Assembly: GCA_016286345.1 (NCBI GenBank)
Contig: JAEESL010000007.1
Coordinates: 1-46,720 of the forward strand
Reading direction: 5' to 3'
Source: Dehalococcoidales bacterium
GTDB lineage: Bacteria; Chloroflexota; Dehalococcoidia; Dehalococcoidales; UBA1222
DNA: 46,720 nt
Below are positions 1 to 7,210 of the stretch, one piece after another. The position numbers and the translations under genes are program-made. Under the pieces are notes generated by a model, which worked only from the letters and a program-made list of their open reading frames with translations, had not been told where the DNA came from and did no database searches. Position 1 is the stretch's first letter, and each line of letters starts with the position of its first letter.

Positions 1-306
1 TGCGACTGCCCCAACCGTATCTGTATCATCCCCTAAGTTAACTGCTTTAAGCAGGCAGTCTTTATATGAATCCGTCGTCAAAAGGCACCAAACAGCCGCC
101 TCCAGCGTGTCTATAACATATCCCGTCGACCGGATCTTCTCTACGGGCGTATCCTTAAACTCACGAATATCAGCCAGTCTACCTACATGAGCAAGTTCAG
201 TCAGGTTGGCAATATCCTTACCATACAGTTTTAATCCTTTATCTATCGCATCCTGAAGAATGTCCTCTACCATCCCCTTAAAAATGAACATAAAAAAAGA
301 AAGCAT
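1..306 (-). pseudogene. ADP-ribosylglycohydrolase C-terminal fragment (runs off window)
   Basis: Not in the ORF track because it has no stop inside the window. Translating the minus strand gives ...DAIDKGLKLYGKDIANL..., then STGYVIDTLEAAVWCL and LGDDTDTVGAVA at the window edge. The GDDTDTVGA block is the C-terminal metal-binding motif of the ADP-ribosylglycohydrolase (DraG/ARH) family, which removes ADP-ribose from proteins with two magnesium ions. An in-frame TGA lies only two codons before the first ATG, so at most about 100 residues precede the edge. The N-terminal half with the other metal ligands is missing. Either this is a 5'-truncated pseudogene or a short reinitiated remnant. Family assignment is firm; loss of function is inferred from the missing N-terminus. 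Confidence 0.7.
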
Positions 307-368
307 ATTTCATCTTTCCAATTCATATAACAGGGCAGTTTTCAGACATACCCAGGTCTTCGTCATTA

Positions 369-494
369 TTAATGACACTTTGCTTTGTGATTTGCTAATG
401 TTGTGCCTGCCTTACTCTTTGCTGGTTTAGAAGATGACTTCGTTGCAAGAGTTTTGCCAGCTTTTCCGACTTTTCCGCCGTGATGTACTGCCAT
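369..494 (-). CDS. 41-residue basic protein with a doubled K-A-G-x-T-L-A motif
   Basis: The ORF track begins this frame too early. The real start is the ATG at 494, nine bases after a clean AGGAGG, giving 41 residues (MAVHHGGKVGKAGKTLATKS...). The protein is rich in lysine, alanine and serine and has no hydrophobic stretch, so it is probably a soluble cytoplasmic peptide. Two similar halves are visible, KAGKTLATK and KAGTTLANHK. Similar short lysine-rich peptides are annotated as hypothetical proteins in Clostridia, as far as I recall; no function is known to me. Nucleic acid binding is a guess from charge alone. It stands alone between the ADP-ribosylglycohydrolase fragment and the toxin-antitoxin pair. 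The strong ribosome-binding site argues that it is a real gene. Confidence 0.6.
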   Translation of the reverse strand: MAVHHGGKVGKAGKTLATKSSSKPAKSKAGTTLANHKAKCH

Positions 495-646
495 AGCATT
501 GTACCTCCTTTGCATAATCTCCTTGCAAATGATGGCACCCTTTGGTATCATTATTTTGCTAAGAATAATGTTGAAGGGTTAACCTTTAACAAGGGAATTG
601 TCAGGGCCTAAGCTCTGACTTTTTCTATGTTATAAACACTTCTGTT

Positions 647-1651
647 TTAACAAGCTAATTGACTCTGAATATACTTCTTTAATCCCTCCTCAGATTTGAG
701 ATCAAAATCCTGCGATATCGACTTAAAGTATTCTCTGATAGCCTCTTTTGTAATAGGTTCATTTGTATATCCACAAACATTATCACCATCATAAGCATCA
801 GCCCAAGGCGATTCTTTATGAGTAATTCTTTCCAATGTTTTACCACTATACATTCCAAATGAGTTAAGAACCATATCTATTACTTCCTTCTCCTCATCTG
901 TGAGCATCTGAAATCTATCTTTGAAAATCACAAATCTTTTGTCTTCAATTGGATTATACTTAAATCCTTTGAACATATCGTACACTTCTTCATACACAGG
1001 ACCATGCACCCAAGCCTTACATTCCTCACTGAATAGCGGTCTGTCATAATTAACCATAAAAATCCCCTGTATATAGTAAAGAATCTTCTGTAAAGCAAGT
1101 GGAGTTATTTCTCCTGTCTTTTCAAAGATATATGAAATTGTAATAAGCATCTTCTCAGATACAGAATCCACAAGTTCCTTCAATTTCATTGCTGCACTCC
1201 ATGACTTTCTGAATGCAGTATCGCCCACTTTTGCTTTATTCTCCTCGAGACAATCCATCATAAAATCAGCATCAGATAATGCCTTTCGAATAATCCTAGA
1301 GTATTCAACTGATGGATACTGTCCCTGAAGATATCTAGTAATTGTGATTTCACCAAATCCTAATGCCAATGATAACGGAGCTTTTCCTATGTTATAAACC
1401 TCCATTAATGTATAAATATCCTCAACTGATACAAGATTTTCTATATTTCTGTACTGTTCATCAATTAATTTAGCATTACTATCCATTAACCCTGGTAAGT
1501 TAACTTCCTCACCACATTCTTCACATACAGCTTTTAATACATTAAAGGTATATTCCTGTCCTTTAATGCAATGTGTACACTGTTCTCTTCTGATCTCATA
1601 TCCAGTTTCTTTTCTGCATTCTATACAAAACTGTGTCCTCTCCTTTGCCAT
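647..1651 (-). CDS. MqsA-like antitoxin with SocA/Panacea domain
   Basis: 334 residues, downstream of an MqsR-family toxin gene on the same strand. The N-terminus is a zinc ribbon with three CxxC pairs (CIEC, CTHC, CEEC), as in MqsA antitoxins. Residues of about 60-130 form a helix-turn-helix-like stretch (LALGFGEITITRYLQG). Residues of about 165-310 match the SocA/Panacea (DUF4065) domain, with LQKILYYIQG, WVHGPVYEEVY and W-ADAY. In this architecture the protein neutralises the toxin and represses its own operon. A GGAGG eight bases before the ATG supports the start. Family membership is well supported. Pairing with the neighbour is inferred from order and the toxin's family. Confidence 0.85.
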   Translation of the reverse strand: MAKERTQFCIECRKETGYEIRREQCTHCIKGQEYTFNVLKAVCEECGEEVNLPGLMDSNAKLIDEQYRNIENLVSVEDIYTLMEVYNIGKAPLSLALGFGEITITRYLQGQYPSVEYSRIIRKALSDADFMMDCLEENKAKVGDTAFRKSWSAAMKLKELVDSVSEKMLITISYIFEKTGEITPLALQKILYYIQGIFMVNYDRPLFSEECKAWVHGPVYEEVYDMFKGFKYNPIEDKRFVIFKDRFQMLTDEEKEVIDMVLNSFGMYSGKTLERITHKESPWADAYDGDNVCGYTNEPITKEAIREYFKSISQDFDLKSEEGLKKYIQSQLAC

Positions 1652-1701
1652 GTCATTGTCCTCCGTTTTTTCCTTATTCTATTTTCCTTATTTTTCTGTT
1701 C

Positions 1702-2079
1702 TTACTTAAACTTATAAGTTAGCGGATAATCCTGCTTGTGGAAAGATATTACAATTACATAAAGGTTAGTCAGCTTATTAAACTTGATATACAATGCAAC
1801 TGTTTCTTCGTCACCCCCGTGTTTTGGTAATAACGATACTTCCTTGCCAAATATATAAAGAACCTCCTCTGGATGCTGCGGGTGATCATTTTGTACTGCA
1901 TCAGAAAAATCATCAACCTCCAAATCCAGTAGAATTTCCTTACATCGTTTTTCTGAAAAAACATAATCTATATATAAACTTTGATTCTTTGTTCTAGGCG
2001 ATATCTGATAACGGCCATCATTAACAGATTTTTTTACTTCACTTAGATAGTCTCTTACTTCATCTCTAGTAACATCCAA
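1702..2079 (-). CDS. MqsR-family toxin (mRNA interferase)
   Basis: 125 residues. The C-terminus, with FGKEV, LYIKF, VIVISFH and PLTYKFK, matches the ISFHxxxxPLTYPFK ending I recall from clostridial MqsR-family toxins. These are RelE-fold ribonucleases that cut mRNA when their antitoxin is lost. The N-terminus (EVRDYLSEVKKSV) fits the usual first helix. The start is TTG at 2079, about ten bases after AAAGGAG; the nearby ATG is out of frame. The antitoxin gene begins about 50 bases downstream, and the toxin-first order matches mqsRA. Weak initiation at TTG would keep toxin output low. Activity has not been shown here. Confidence 0.8.
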   Translation of the reverse strand: MDVTRDEVRDYLSEVKKSVNDGRYQISPRTKNQSLYIDYVFSEKRCKEILLDLEVDDFSDAVQNDHPQHPEEVLYIFGKEVSLLPKHGGDEETVALYIKFNKLTNLYVIVISFHKQDYPLTYKFK

Positions 2080-2094
2080 ATAATTGTGCTCCTT

Positions 2095-2152
2095 TCATGA
2101 TAGACTTTTTATATATTGCTATCATGATACTCCAATGATAGATTTTTGTCAA
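2095..2152 (-). promoter_or_regulatory. Promoter and palindromic operator of the mqsR-antitoxin operon
   Basis: A perfect 9-bp inverted repeat, TCATGATAG (2095-2103) and CTATCATGA (2119-2127), lies directly before the toxin ribosome-binding site. A third copy of ATGATAG is at 2135-2141. On the minus strand TTGACA (2152-2147) and TATCAT separated by 18 bases make a plausible sigma-A promoter, and the palindrome overlaps its -10. This is the expected arrangement for autorepression by the helix-turn-helix antitoxin. Motifs are seen; binding is inferred. Confidence 0.6.
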
Positions 2153-2190
2153 TATCCTATCACATTTCAAATAGTTTTGAGTTTGGATTC

Positions 2191-2246
2191 ATATCCATAA
2201 GAGCCCAGACAGTAGATTGCACTACCACCTGGGCTCTTATGGATAT
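2191..2246. repeat. Perfect 18-bp inverted repeat (large hairpin)
   Basis: Arms ATATCCATAAGAGCCCAG and CTGGGCTCTTATGGATAT pair without a mismatch around a 20-base loop that itself holds GTAG/CTAC. Neither side has a run of T, so it is not a standard intrinsic terminator. It lies between the toxin promoter and the small frameshifted gene. It could end leftward transcription, be a structured RNA, or be the remains of a small mobile repeat. Confidence 0.6.
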
Positions 2247-2256
2247 TATTGAATTG

Positions 2257-2372
2257 TTATTTGCAAAGTTCCTTAAATGCTTTCTTTACCGTGTCCGACA
2301 TCCCATCATTAAATAAAACGAATGAACTCCTTTTGCAGTTGGTTTACAGTAAATTGTAGTCTTCATCTTCAT
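2257..2372 (-). pseudogene. Frameshifted remnant of a small MKTTIYC-type protein
   Basis: On the minus strand, after GGAGAGGT, an ORF begins MKMKTTIYCKPTAKGVHSFYL and stops after 28 codons. Shifting frame at the Y-L codons continues as FNDGMSDTVKKAFKELCK to a stop at 2257. The opening resembles small Bacillota proteins of unknown function that begin MKTTIYC-PT-KG-HSFYL and are normally about 100 residues long. The rest of that family's sequence is absent, so this looks like a deleted and frameshifted remnant. It is too short for the ORF track. The family match is from memory. Confidence 0.4.
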
Positions 2373-2450
2373 ACCTCTCCATACGGTGTTTTTTGCTTCT
2401 ACCTACATATAGAGGCATATTTTCAACTACTTAACATTTTTTGAAAAAAA

Positions 2451-2657
2451 TTATCTTTTCTTGTATTGAAGTTCTATATCATATCCCAATTCTTCCATAA
2501 TTGAGATATACGTTTTGTTCAATATCTTATCCTGATGATTGATCAATCTGCTGACATATTGCGCCGATGTTCCTATGGACTCAGCAATTTTCGCCTGTGT
2601 TTTCCCCTCTTCGATGCATTTTACCTTAACATCGATCTCTATATTGTTGCGTAGCAT
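2451..2657 (-). CDS. Small Xre-type helix-turn-helix protein
   Basis: 68 residues, little more than one helix-turn-helix domain. TQAKIAESIGTSAQYVSRLIN is a standard Cro/C1 (Xre) motif with recognition helix SAQYVSRLI. A GAAAGGGA precedes the ATG closely. It probably binds DNA as a dimer. No enzymatic or ligand domain is present, so its target and signal cannot be read. It lies 38 bases downstream of mobA on the same strand and may share its transcript. An orphan antitoxin or the remains of an element regulator are other possibilities. Confidence 0.75.
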   Translation of the reverse strand: MLRNNIEIDVKVKCIEEGKTQAKIAESIGTSAQYVSRLINHQDKILNKTYISIMEELGYDIELQYKKR

Positions 2658-2695
2658 CTATTCCCTTTCAAGTTTCCGGGATGATATCTTTGCCT

Positions 2696-3253
2696 TCACC
2701 TGCAGTAAAGATCATATTCCTCAGGAGTATTGATATTAAGAAGATTCTTTATTTCTTCGAAGTCCGTTATTTGAAGATATTTCACATTTAGATTCTTTAA
2801 AGACCGGGAAACGGAATAGAGACCTTTATTAAGTGCTTCTTCAAATACAGGAAGACAGTTTTTTGTATAAACAGCACACAGAGGATGATATCCGTCATCA
2901 GTCTCGGGAATAACTGCATCGTATTTACCGATGGAACTGACAAGTTTGTCAGCAAATTCTGAAGTAAAGAACGGAAGATCACACGGAACTGTAAGCACCA
3001 GATCATCTCCATTCGCCTTCAAAACCGCGTGAAGTCCTGACATCGGTCCGCAGTCAGGATAAATATCCTTCACTACAGGAAGTCCGAATTTTTTAAACTT
3101 CTCTTCATCATTTGAAGAGATAAGGACATTACCGAATCCCTTCAGTTCATCAATGGTATGCTCAATAAAGCTTTTTCCGTTTACTGAAAGAAAAGCTTTA
3201 TCCTTCCCCATTCTTCTGTTTTTTCCGCCTGCAAGGATCGCTGCTGATATCAT
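2696..3253 (-). CDS. mobA: Molybdenum cofactor guanylyltransferase MobA
   Basis: 185 residues, typical for MobA, which joins GMP from GTP to molybdopterin to make the MGD form used by DMSO-reductase-type enzymes. Motifs in order are the nucleotide loop LAGGKNRRMGKDKA near the N-terminus, GPMSGLHAVL, the metal site VPCDLPF, and NINTPEEY near the C-terminus. The ATG follows the stop of the upstream oxidoreductase by one base, so translation is probably coupled. The physical link suggests it serves that enzyme. No other cofactor biosynthesis gene is in the window. Confidence 0.93.
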   Translation of the reverse strand: MISAAILAGGKNRRMGKDKAFLSVNGKSFIEHTIDELKGFGNVLISSNDEEKFKKFGLPVVKDIYPDCGPMSGLHAVLKANGDDLVLTVPCDLPFFTSEFADKLVSSIGKYDAVIPETDDGYHPLCAVYTKNCLPVFEEALNKGLYSVSRSLKNLNVKYLQITDFEEIKNLLNINTPEEYDLYCR

Positions 3254-3254
3254 C

Positions 3255-5375
3255 TCAATTCTTTTTTCTGTAGTATTTTTCGATACGGCACGGAATATCC
3301 TTTATGATCGGGAAACCCGATATATAGTCCCGGTATCTGAGACTGCACAGATCGTTCACATTGCCTCTTGCCCAGTAACCTGACATGAACCTGCTTCCTC
3401 CGCCGTAAGGTATATGTATCGAACCCGGAGTTATTTCAGTTATCCTGGCATAGAATACTTTGCTTCCGAACGGTGAAACGACCCTTATCCTTTCTCCGTC
3501 TTTTATTCCGTATGCTGATGCATCCTCAGTGCTTATATCCGCCATGGGTCTGACTGCTTCCTTTGCAGCCATTTCGGGTATGTTCTGTCCGAAGGAACCG
3601 ATCCTGACCATTGTCCTGGCTCCGCTCGTCATTGTAAGAGGATATTCCTTATTCAGATCCTTATCTTTAATGGTCTCACGCATGTCACGGTAATCCGGAA
3701 TACCTTTATAACCGTACTTTTCAAGAACAGTTGATTTAATTTCGATCTTTCCCGAAGGAGTCGGAAAGCCGGGTTTTCCGTCTTTTCTGACAAGACCTTT
3801 TTTATACTTTTCATATACTACAGGCGCTTTCTCCCTACGGACCGTCAGATCATCTGATTTTCTCAGTTTCCTGTACAGTGCATCATCCTCAAGATACCAC
3901 CTCTGGAGTTTTTCATTTGTATCGGGAAGCCTGTCCCCGAATCCCATGCGCTCGGCAAGTTTCTGAAGGACAAAAATATCATTCATGGTCCCGCCTACCG
4001 GTTCAATTAACGGATCTCTCAGCTGAACCATACCTCCGAGATCGAGGACCGAAGCCGTTTCATATCTCGTCGAAACGGGAAGGATAACATCGGCATAACA
4101 GGCATCTTCCGTCATATATCTGTCCAGGACTACCATGAAATCAAGCTTTTTATATGTTTTTGCCCATGTACGGCTCTCGGGAAATGTAACCATGGGCGAA
4201 CCGCCGACCATCAGCAATCCCCTCACCGGATACGGATCATTCTTCAGTACAGCATCAGGAAGATCAGACATCAGCCCTGTTTTGGTATAGGCAGTGAAAA
4301 CAGGATATTTATCTGCACCGAGCGGAAGGTTGTCCTTATCCGGAACATAGAGTTTATGCTCTGACAGTCCGGTCTTACTGATATACATTCCGCCTTCAAC
4401 ATCAAGTTTTCCGGTTAATGCCCAGAGAAGATATATCATTCTGGTTGCCTGTACGGCAGCAGGCTGATATTCCACTCCAGTGAATGTTATGAATGACGCT
4501 TTTGTCGTTGAACAGAAGAGATCTGTCAGTTCTCTCAGCATTTTCTCACTGATACCGCAGTATTTCAGAAGTTTGGAGAGTTTCTGTTTTTTCAGGTACT
4601 GTCTGAATTCATCAAAACCGAGTGTGAAATCCTCTGCAATCGATTTATCATAACGTTCTTCTTCGATTATGATCTTGAGCATGGCAAGAGTCAGTGCTCC
4701 GTCACTTCCGGGCATGAGAGGGATCCAGATGTCCGCCTTTGAATTCATGGCTTCTCTTCGCGGATCGATGAGAACCAGCTTTCCTCCGCGCTTCTGCATT
4801 TCGCGTATCCTTGAATACATTCGTGCCGGTCCGTCATCCGTATATGAATTCTTGCCCCATGAAAAAACAATTTCGCTGTGTTCGATATCAGGAACAGTTG
4901 CATCCATTCCCATGCCGATCGTCAGCATCGGAGCAATAATCCTGGAAGCATTAAAGCATATCGATCCTCTGTCAAGATCATTCGGAGAACCGAGATTTGC
5001 AAAGAAACTGTCACCGGCTTTATCAATGGTGGCTTCAAGTACTCCCTGTCCGAAGTATGAGGCAAGGGCCCTGGGACCGTACTTTTCCTTAACAGCCAGG
5101 AATCCTTTTGCGGCGATATCGAGTGCTTCATCCCATGTAGCTTCCCTGAACTGTCCGCTGCCTTTTTTTCCTGTCCTTACAAGAGGTTTGAGCAGCCTGG
5201 CACGGCCGTAGATCACAGCAGGAGCGAGTTTGCCTCTGGGACAGAGGTATCCTCTTGGAGAATCAGGATCAGCAGCAACGGAGACGATTTTTCCGTCATT
5301 TATCGTTGCCTCGATCGCACACTGGCTGCGGCACATACCGCATAATCCCTTCTTAACTGCAGTGTTCTTATTCAT
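3255..5375 (-). CDS. Molybdopterin (bis-MGD) oxidoreductase, DMSO-reductase superfamily
   Basis: About 706 residues from the ATG at 5375, which has GAGGAG six bases upstream; the longer ORF-track start adds an unsupported 26 residues. The N-terminus carries a [4Fe-4S] motif C12-x2-C15-x3-C19-x25-C45 (CGMCRSQC...YLCPRG). Molybdopterin domains follow (GKNSYTDDGPAR, LIDPRREAM, MPGSDGALTLAM). The C-terminal dinucleotide-binding domain has YPLTMTSGARTM and IPYGGGSRF. C140 in RGSICFNAS sits where related enzymes place the cysteine ligand of the metal. There is no Tat signal, so it is cytoplasmic, and no electron-transfer or membrane subunit is adjacent. The substrate cannot be named. mobA follows at once. 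Confidence 0.88.
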   Translation of the reverse strand: MNKNTAVKKGLCGMCRSQCAIEATINDGKIVSVAADPDSPRGYLCPRGKLAPAVIYGRARLLKPLVRTGKKGSGQFREATWDEALDIAAKGFLAVKEKYGPRALASYFGQGVLEATIDKAGDSFFANLGSPNDLDRGSICFNASRIIAPMLTIGMGMDATVPDIEHSEIVFSWGKNSYTDDGPARMYSRIREMQKRGGKLVLIDPRREAMNSKADIWIPLMPGSDGALTLAMLKIIIEEERYDKSIAEDFTLGFDEFRQYLKKQKLSKLLKYCGISEKMLRELTDLFCSTTKASFITFTGVEYQPAAVQATRMIYLLWALTGKLDVEGGMYISKTGLSEHKLYVPDKDNLPLGADKYPVFTAYTKTGLMSDLPDAVLKNDPYPVRGLLMVGGSPMVTFPESRTWAKTYKKLDFMVVLDRYMTEDACYADVILPVSTRYETASVLDLGGMVQLRDPLIEPVGGTMNDIFVLQKLAERMGFGDRLPDTNEKLQRWYLEDDALYRKLRKSDDLTVRREKAPVVYEKYKKGLVRKDGKPGFPTPSGKIEIKSTVLEKYGYKGIPDYRDMRETIKDKDLNKEYPLTMTSGARTMVRIGSFGQNIPEMAAKEAVRPMADISTEDASAYGIKDGERIRVVSPFGSKVFYARITEITPGSIHIPYGGGSRFMSGYWARGNVNDLCSLRYRDYISGFPIIKDIPCRIEKYYRKKN

Positions 5376-5514
5376 AATCTTCTCCTCACTGATCTCTGTA
5401 TGCTGTTTTTCAGCATAACAATAGCATATTTTCCCTTTATCCGAGCCACACATTCAATAAAAACAATTTAATGTGATTATAAATATTATAAATCGATTAA
5501 AACTGGTTTTGTGT

Positions 5515-5520
5515 ATAATA
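5515..5520 (+). promoter_or_regulatory. Candidate -10 element for the DUF5714 gene
   Basis: TATAAT stands 54 bases before the ATG, preceded by an AT-rich stretch. No good -35 hexamer is seen at 16-18 bases. The gap at 5454-5573 separates divergent transcription units, so a promoter is expected here. Confidence 0.35.
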
Positions 5521-5573
5521 GCTTCAGCAGGATACAATGAACCTGTCTGATACAAGACTGACGGAGAAAAAAA

Positions 5574-6269
5574 ATGAATGACGAATGCCTGATCTGCGGG
5601 GAACTGCTTGAGTATCTCAATAATGACGAAGAAATGACCTGTGTCCTATGCCATAAGACAGAACCAAGCAAGACAAGATGCATAAAAGGCCATTATGTAT
5701 GCAGTGAATGTCATACCCAGGGTCTGGATGTCATCTGGAATATATGTCTTACGGAAAGATCAAAGAATCCCATCGAAATAATGAATAAGATGATGCATGA
5801 ATCCTTCTGCCATATGCATGGGCCTGAACACCATATCATGACAGGAGCTGCTCTGATCACAGCATATAAAAATGCAGGCGGAGATGTAGATCTCGAAAAA
5901 GCACTTACAGAGATACGCAACAGAGGCAAACAGGTACCCGGAGGCTCATGCGGTTTCTGGGGAGCATGCGGAGCCGCTTTAAGTTCAGGTATGTTTATAT
6001 CAATCGTGACCGGATCAACTCCTCTTTCCAATGAGAACTTCGGCTTGTCCAATCAGATGACATCTCGTTCACTCGGAAAGATCGGAGAGATTGGCGGTCC
6101 GAGATGCTGCAAAAGAGATTCCTATACATCTATTCTTCAGGCAATCGATTTTGCCGGGGAAAAACTTGGAATCGAGATGGAATCAGAAGACATCGTCTGC
6201 GACTGGTCTTCACAGAACAACCAGTGTATCGGAAAACGCTGTCCTTTCAACAAGGCAAATCACGCTTAA
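5574..6269 (+). CDS. DUF5714-family cysteine-rich protein
   Basis: 231 residues. The first 50 carry paired cysteines (CLIC, CVLC, CIKGHYVCSEC) that look like a zinc ribbon. The middle has a histidine- and glycine-rich region (FCHMHGPEHHIMTG, GGSCGFWGACGAA), and the end has GPRCCKRDSYTSILQAIDFA and VCDWSSQNNQCIGKRCPF. This pattern matches DUF5714, found in methanogens and Clostridia, whose function is not established. The many conserved cysteines suggest a metal or iron-sulfur centre; that is inference. GGAGA seven bases before ATG supports the start. It is divergent from the molybdopterin enzyme. Confidence 0.7.
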   Translation: MNDECLICGELLEYLNNDEEMTCVLCHKTEPSKTRCIKGHYVCSECHTQGLDVIWNICLTERSKNPIEIMNKMMHESFCHMHGPEHHIMTGAALITAYKNAGGDVDLEKALTEIRNRGKQVPGGSCGFWGACGAALSSGMFISIVTGSTPLSNENFGLSNQMTSRSLGKIGEIGGPRCCKRDSYTSILQAIDFAGEKLGIEMESEDIVCDWSSQNNQCIGKRCPFNKANHA

Positions 6270-6295
6270 TGACTCAGGACGGCTAGAGAACTTGA

Positions 6296-6769
6296 TCAGT
6301 TTTCCCTGACCTTTTTACCGGTCATGTGTTCTATGCAGAGATCCAGCATTAAAACCCGGTCCGCACTGGAACCTGACATTTCCTTTTCAAGATACTCAGC
6401 AGTCGGAAAATATTTTGCTCCGAGCAGACGGAGTTTGTTTCTTCTTTCCGTGTCGTCCTCTATTACTCTGATCTTTCCGAAGGCTACGACACTGGTGAAA
6501 TGGAACCACCAGTCATTTTCCTCCTGGACTCCATCAGACAACACGCAGAAAGAGACCTTATCATTTTTTCTGATCGAATCAAGCTTATGACCGGAAGCGG
6601 CGCTATGGAAATAAATATGTCCGTCTTCGTATACGAAATCCATCGGGACAGTATAGGGATATCCTTCATCACCTAGAACCGCCAGTATTCCCCGTTTTCC
6701 TTTTTCAAGAATACTTATGCATTCTTCATCGGTTACCTGCTGTTTGAAACGTCTCATTTCACGGAACAT
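6296..6769 (-). CDS. Pyridoxamine 5'-phosphate oxidase-fold flavoprotein (NimA-like)
   Basis: 157 residues. The order MRRFKQQVTDEECISIL, GYPYTVPMDFVYEDGHIYFHSA, GHKLDSIRKNDKVSFCV and VVAFGKIRVIEDDTER is that of the NimA-like branch of the split-barrel FMN family. Nim proteins reduce nitroimidazoles in anaerobes, but most relatives have no tested substrate, so only FMN binding is claimed. GAGGT seven bases before the ATG supports the start. It converges with the DUF5714 gene. Cytoplasmic; no signal peptide. Confidence 0.85.
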   Translation of the reverse strand: MFREMRRFKQQVTDEECISILEKGKRGILAVLGDEGYPYTVPMDFVYEDGHIYFHSAASGHKLDSIRKNDKVSFCVLSDGVQEENDWWFHFTSVVAFGKIRVIEDDTERRNKLRLLGAKYFPTAEYLEKEMSGSSADRVLMLDLCIEHMTGKKVREN

Positions 6770-6849
6770 ACTATTTACCTCTTTCGTATCAGAATGATCC
6801 CTTCACTGCTATAATTATAGACAATATCAGTATCAGAGGTCAGAAGCCT

Positions 6850-7197
6850 ATGAAAAGATATCTCACGATATTATCTGTTTGTTTTTCTCTGCTGATCCTG
6901 GCATCAGTATTCATGACAGGCTGTAACAGCAAACCTGACAATGCAACGATCGAACAGGTAATAAAGGAATATGCCGCATCTTATACAGCAGATCTTCCTG
7001 ATCTTGATTACACTTCTATGACGGTTCCTCACAGATGGAACAACAAAGCAGATGCAGTCATTATGTCTGCAGACGGAAATTATCAGGTGAATTTCAGCAT
7101 CACCTATGACAGGAACAAAAAGAAATACACAGTATCGGAATGCTTTTACATGGGTCCCGGCATTGATCAGCCGAGGTACCCTATCGTAAGTAATTAA
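6850..7197 (+). CDS. Small lipoprotein of unknown function
   Basis: 115 residues. The N-terminus is a lipoprotein signal: MKRY, a hydrophobic core (LTILSVCFSLLILASVF), and a lipobox ending MTGC, so it should be anchored outside the membrane through the cysteine near position 25. The mature part of about 90 residues (IEQVIKEYAASYTADLPDLDY...) has no motif I recognise. The SIMPL-domain gene starts 13 bases downstream, so the two are probably co-transcribed. Confidence 0.75.
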   Translation: MKRYLTILSVCFSLLILASVFMTGCNSKPDNATIEQVIKEYAASYTADLPDLDYTSMTVPHRWNNKADAVIMSADGNYQVNFSITYDRNKKKYTVSECFYMGPGIDQPRYPIVSN

Positions 7198-7210
7198 GGA
7201 GAGTTCAAGT

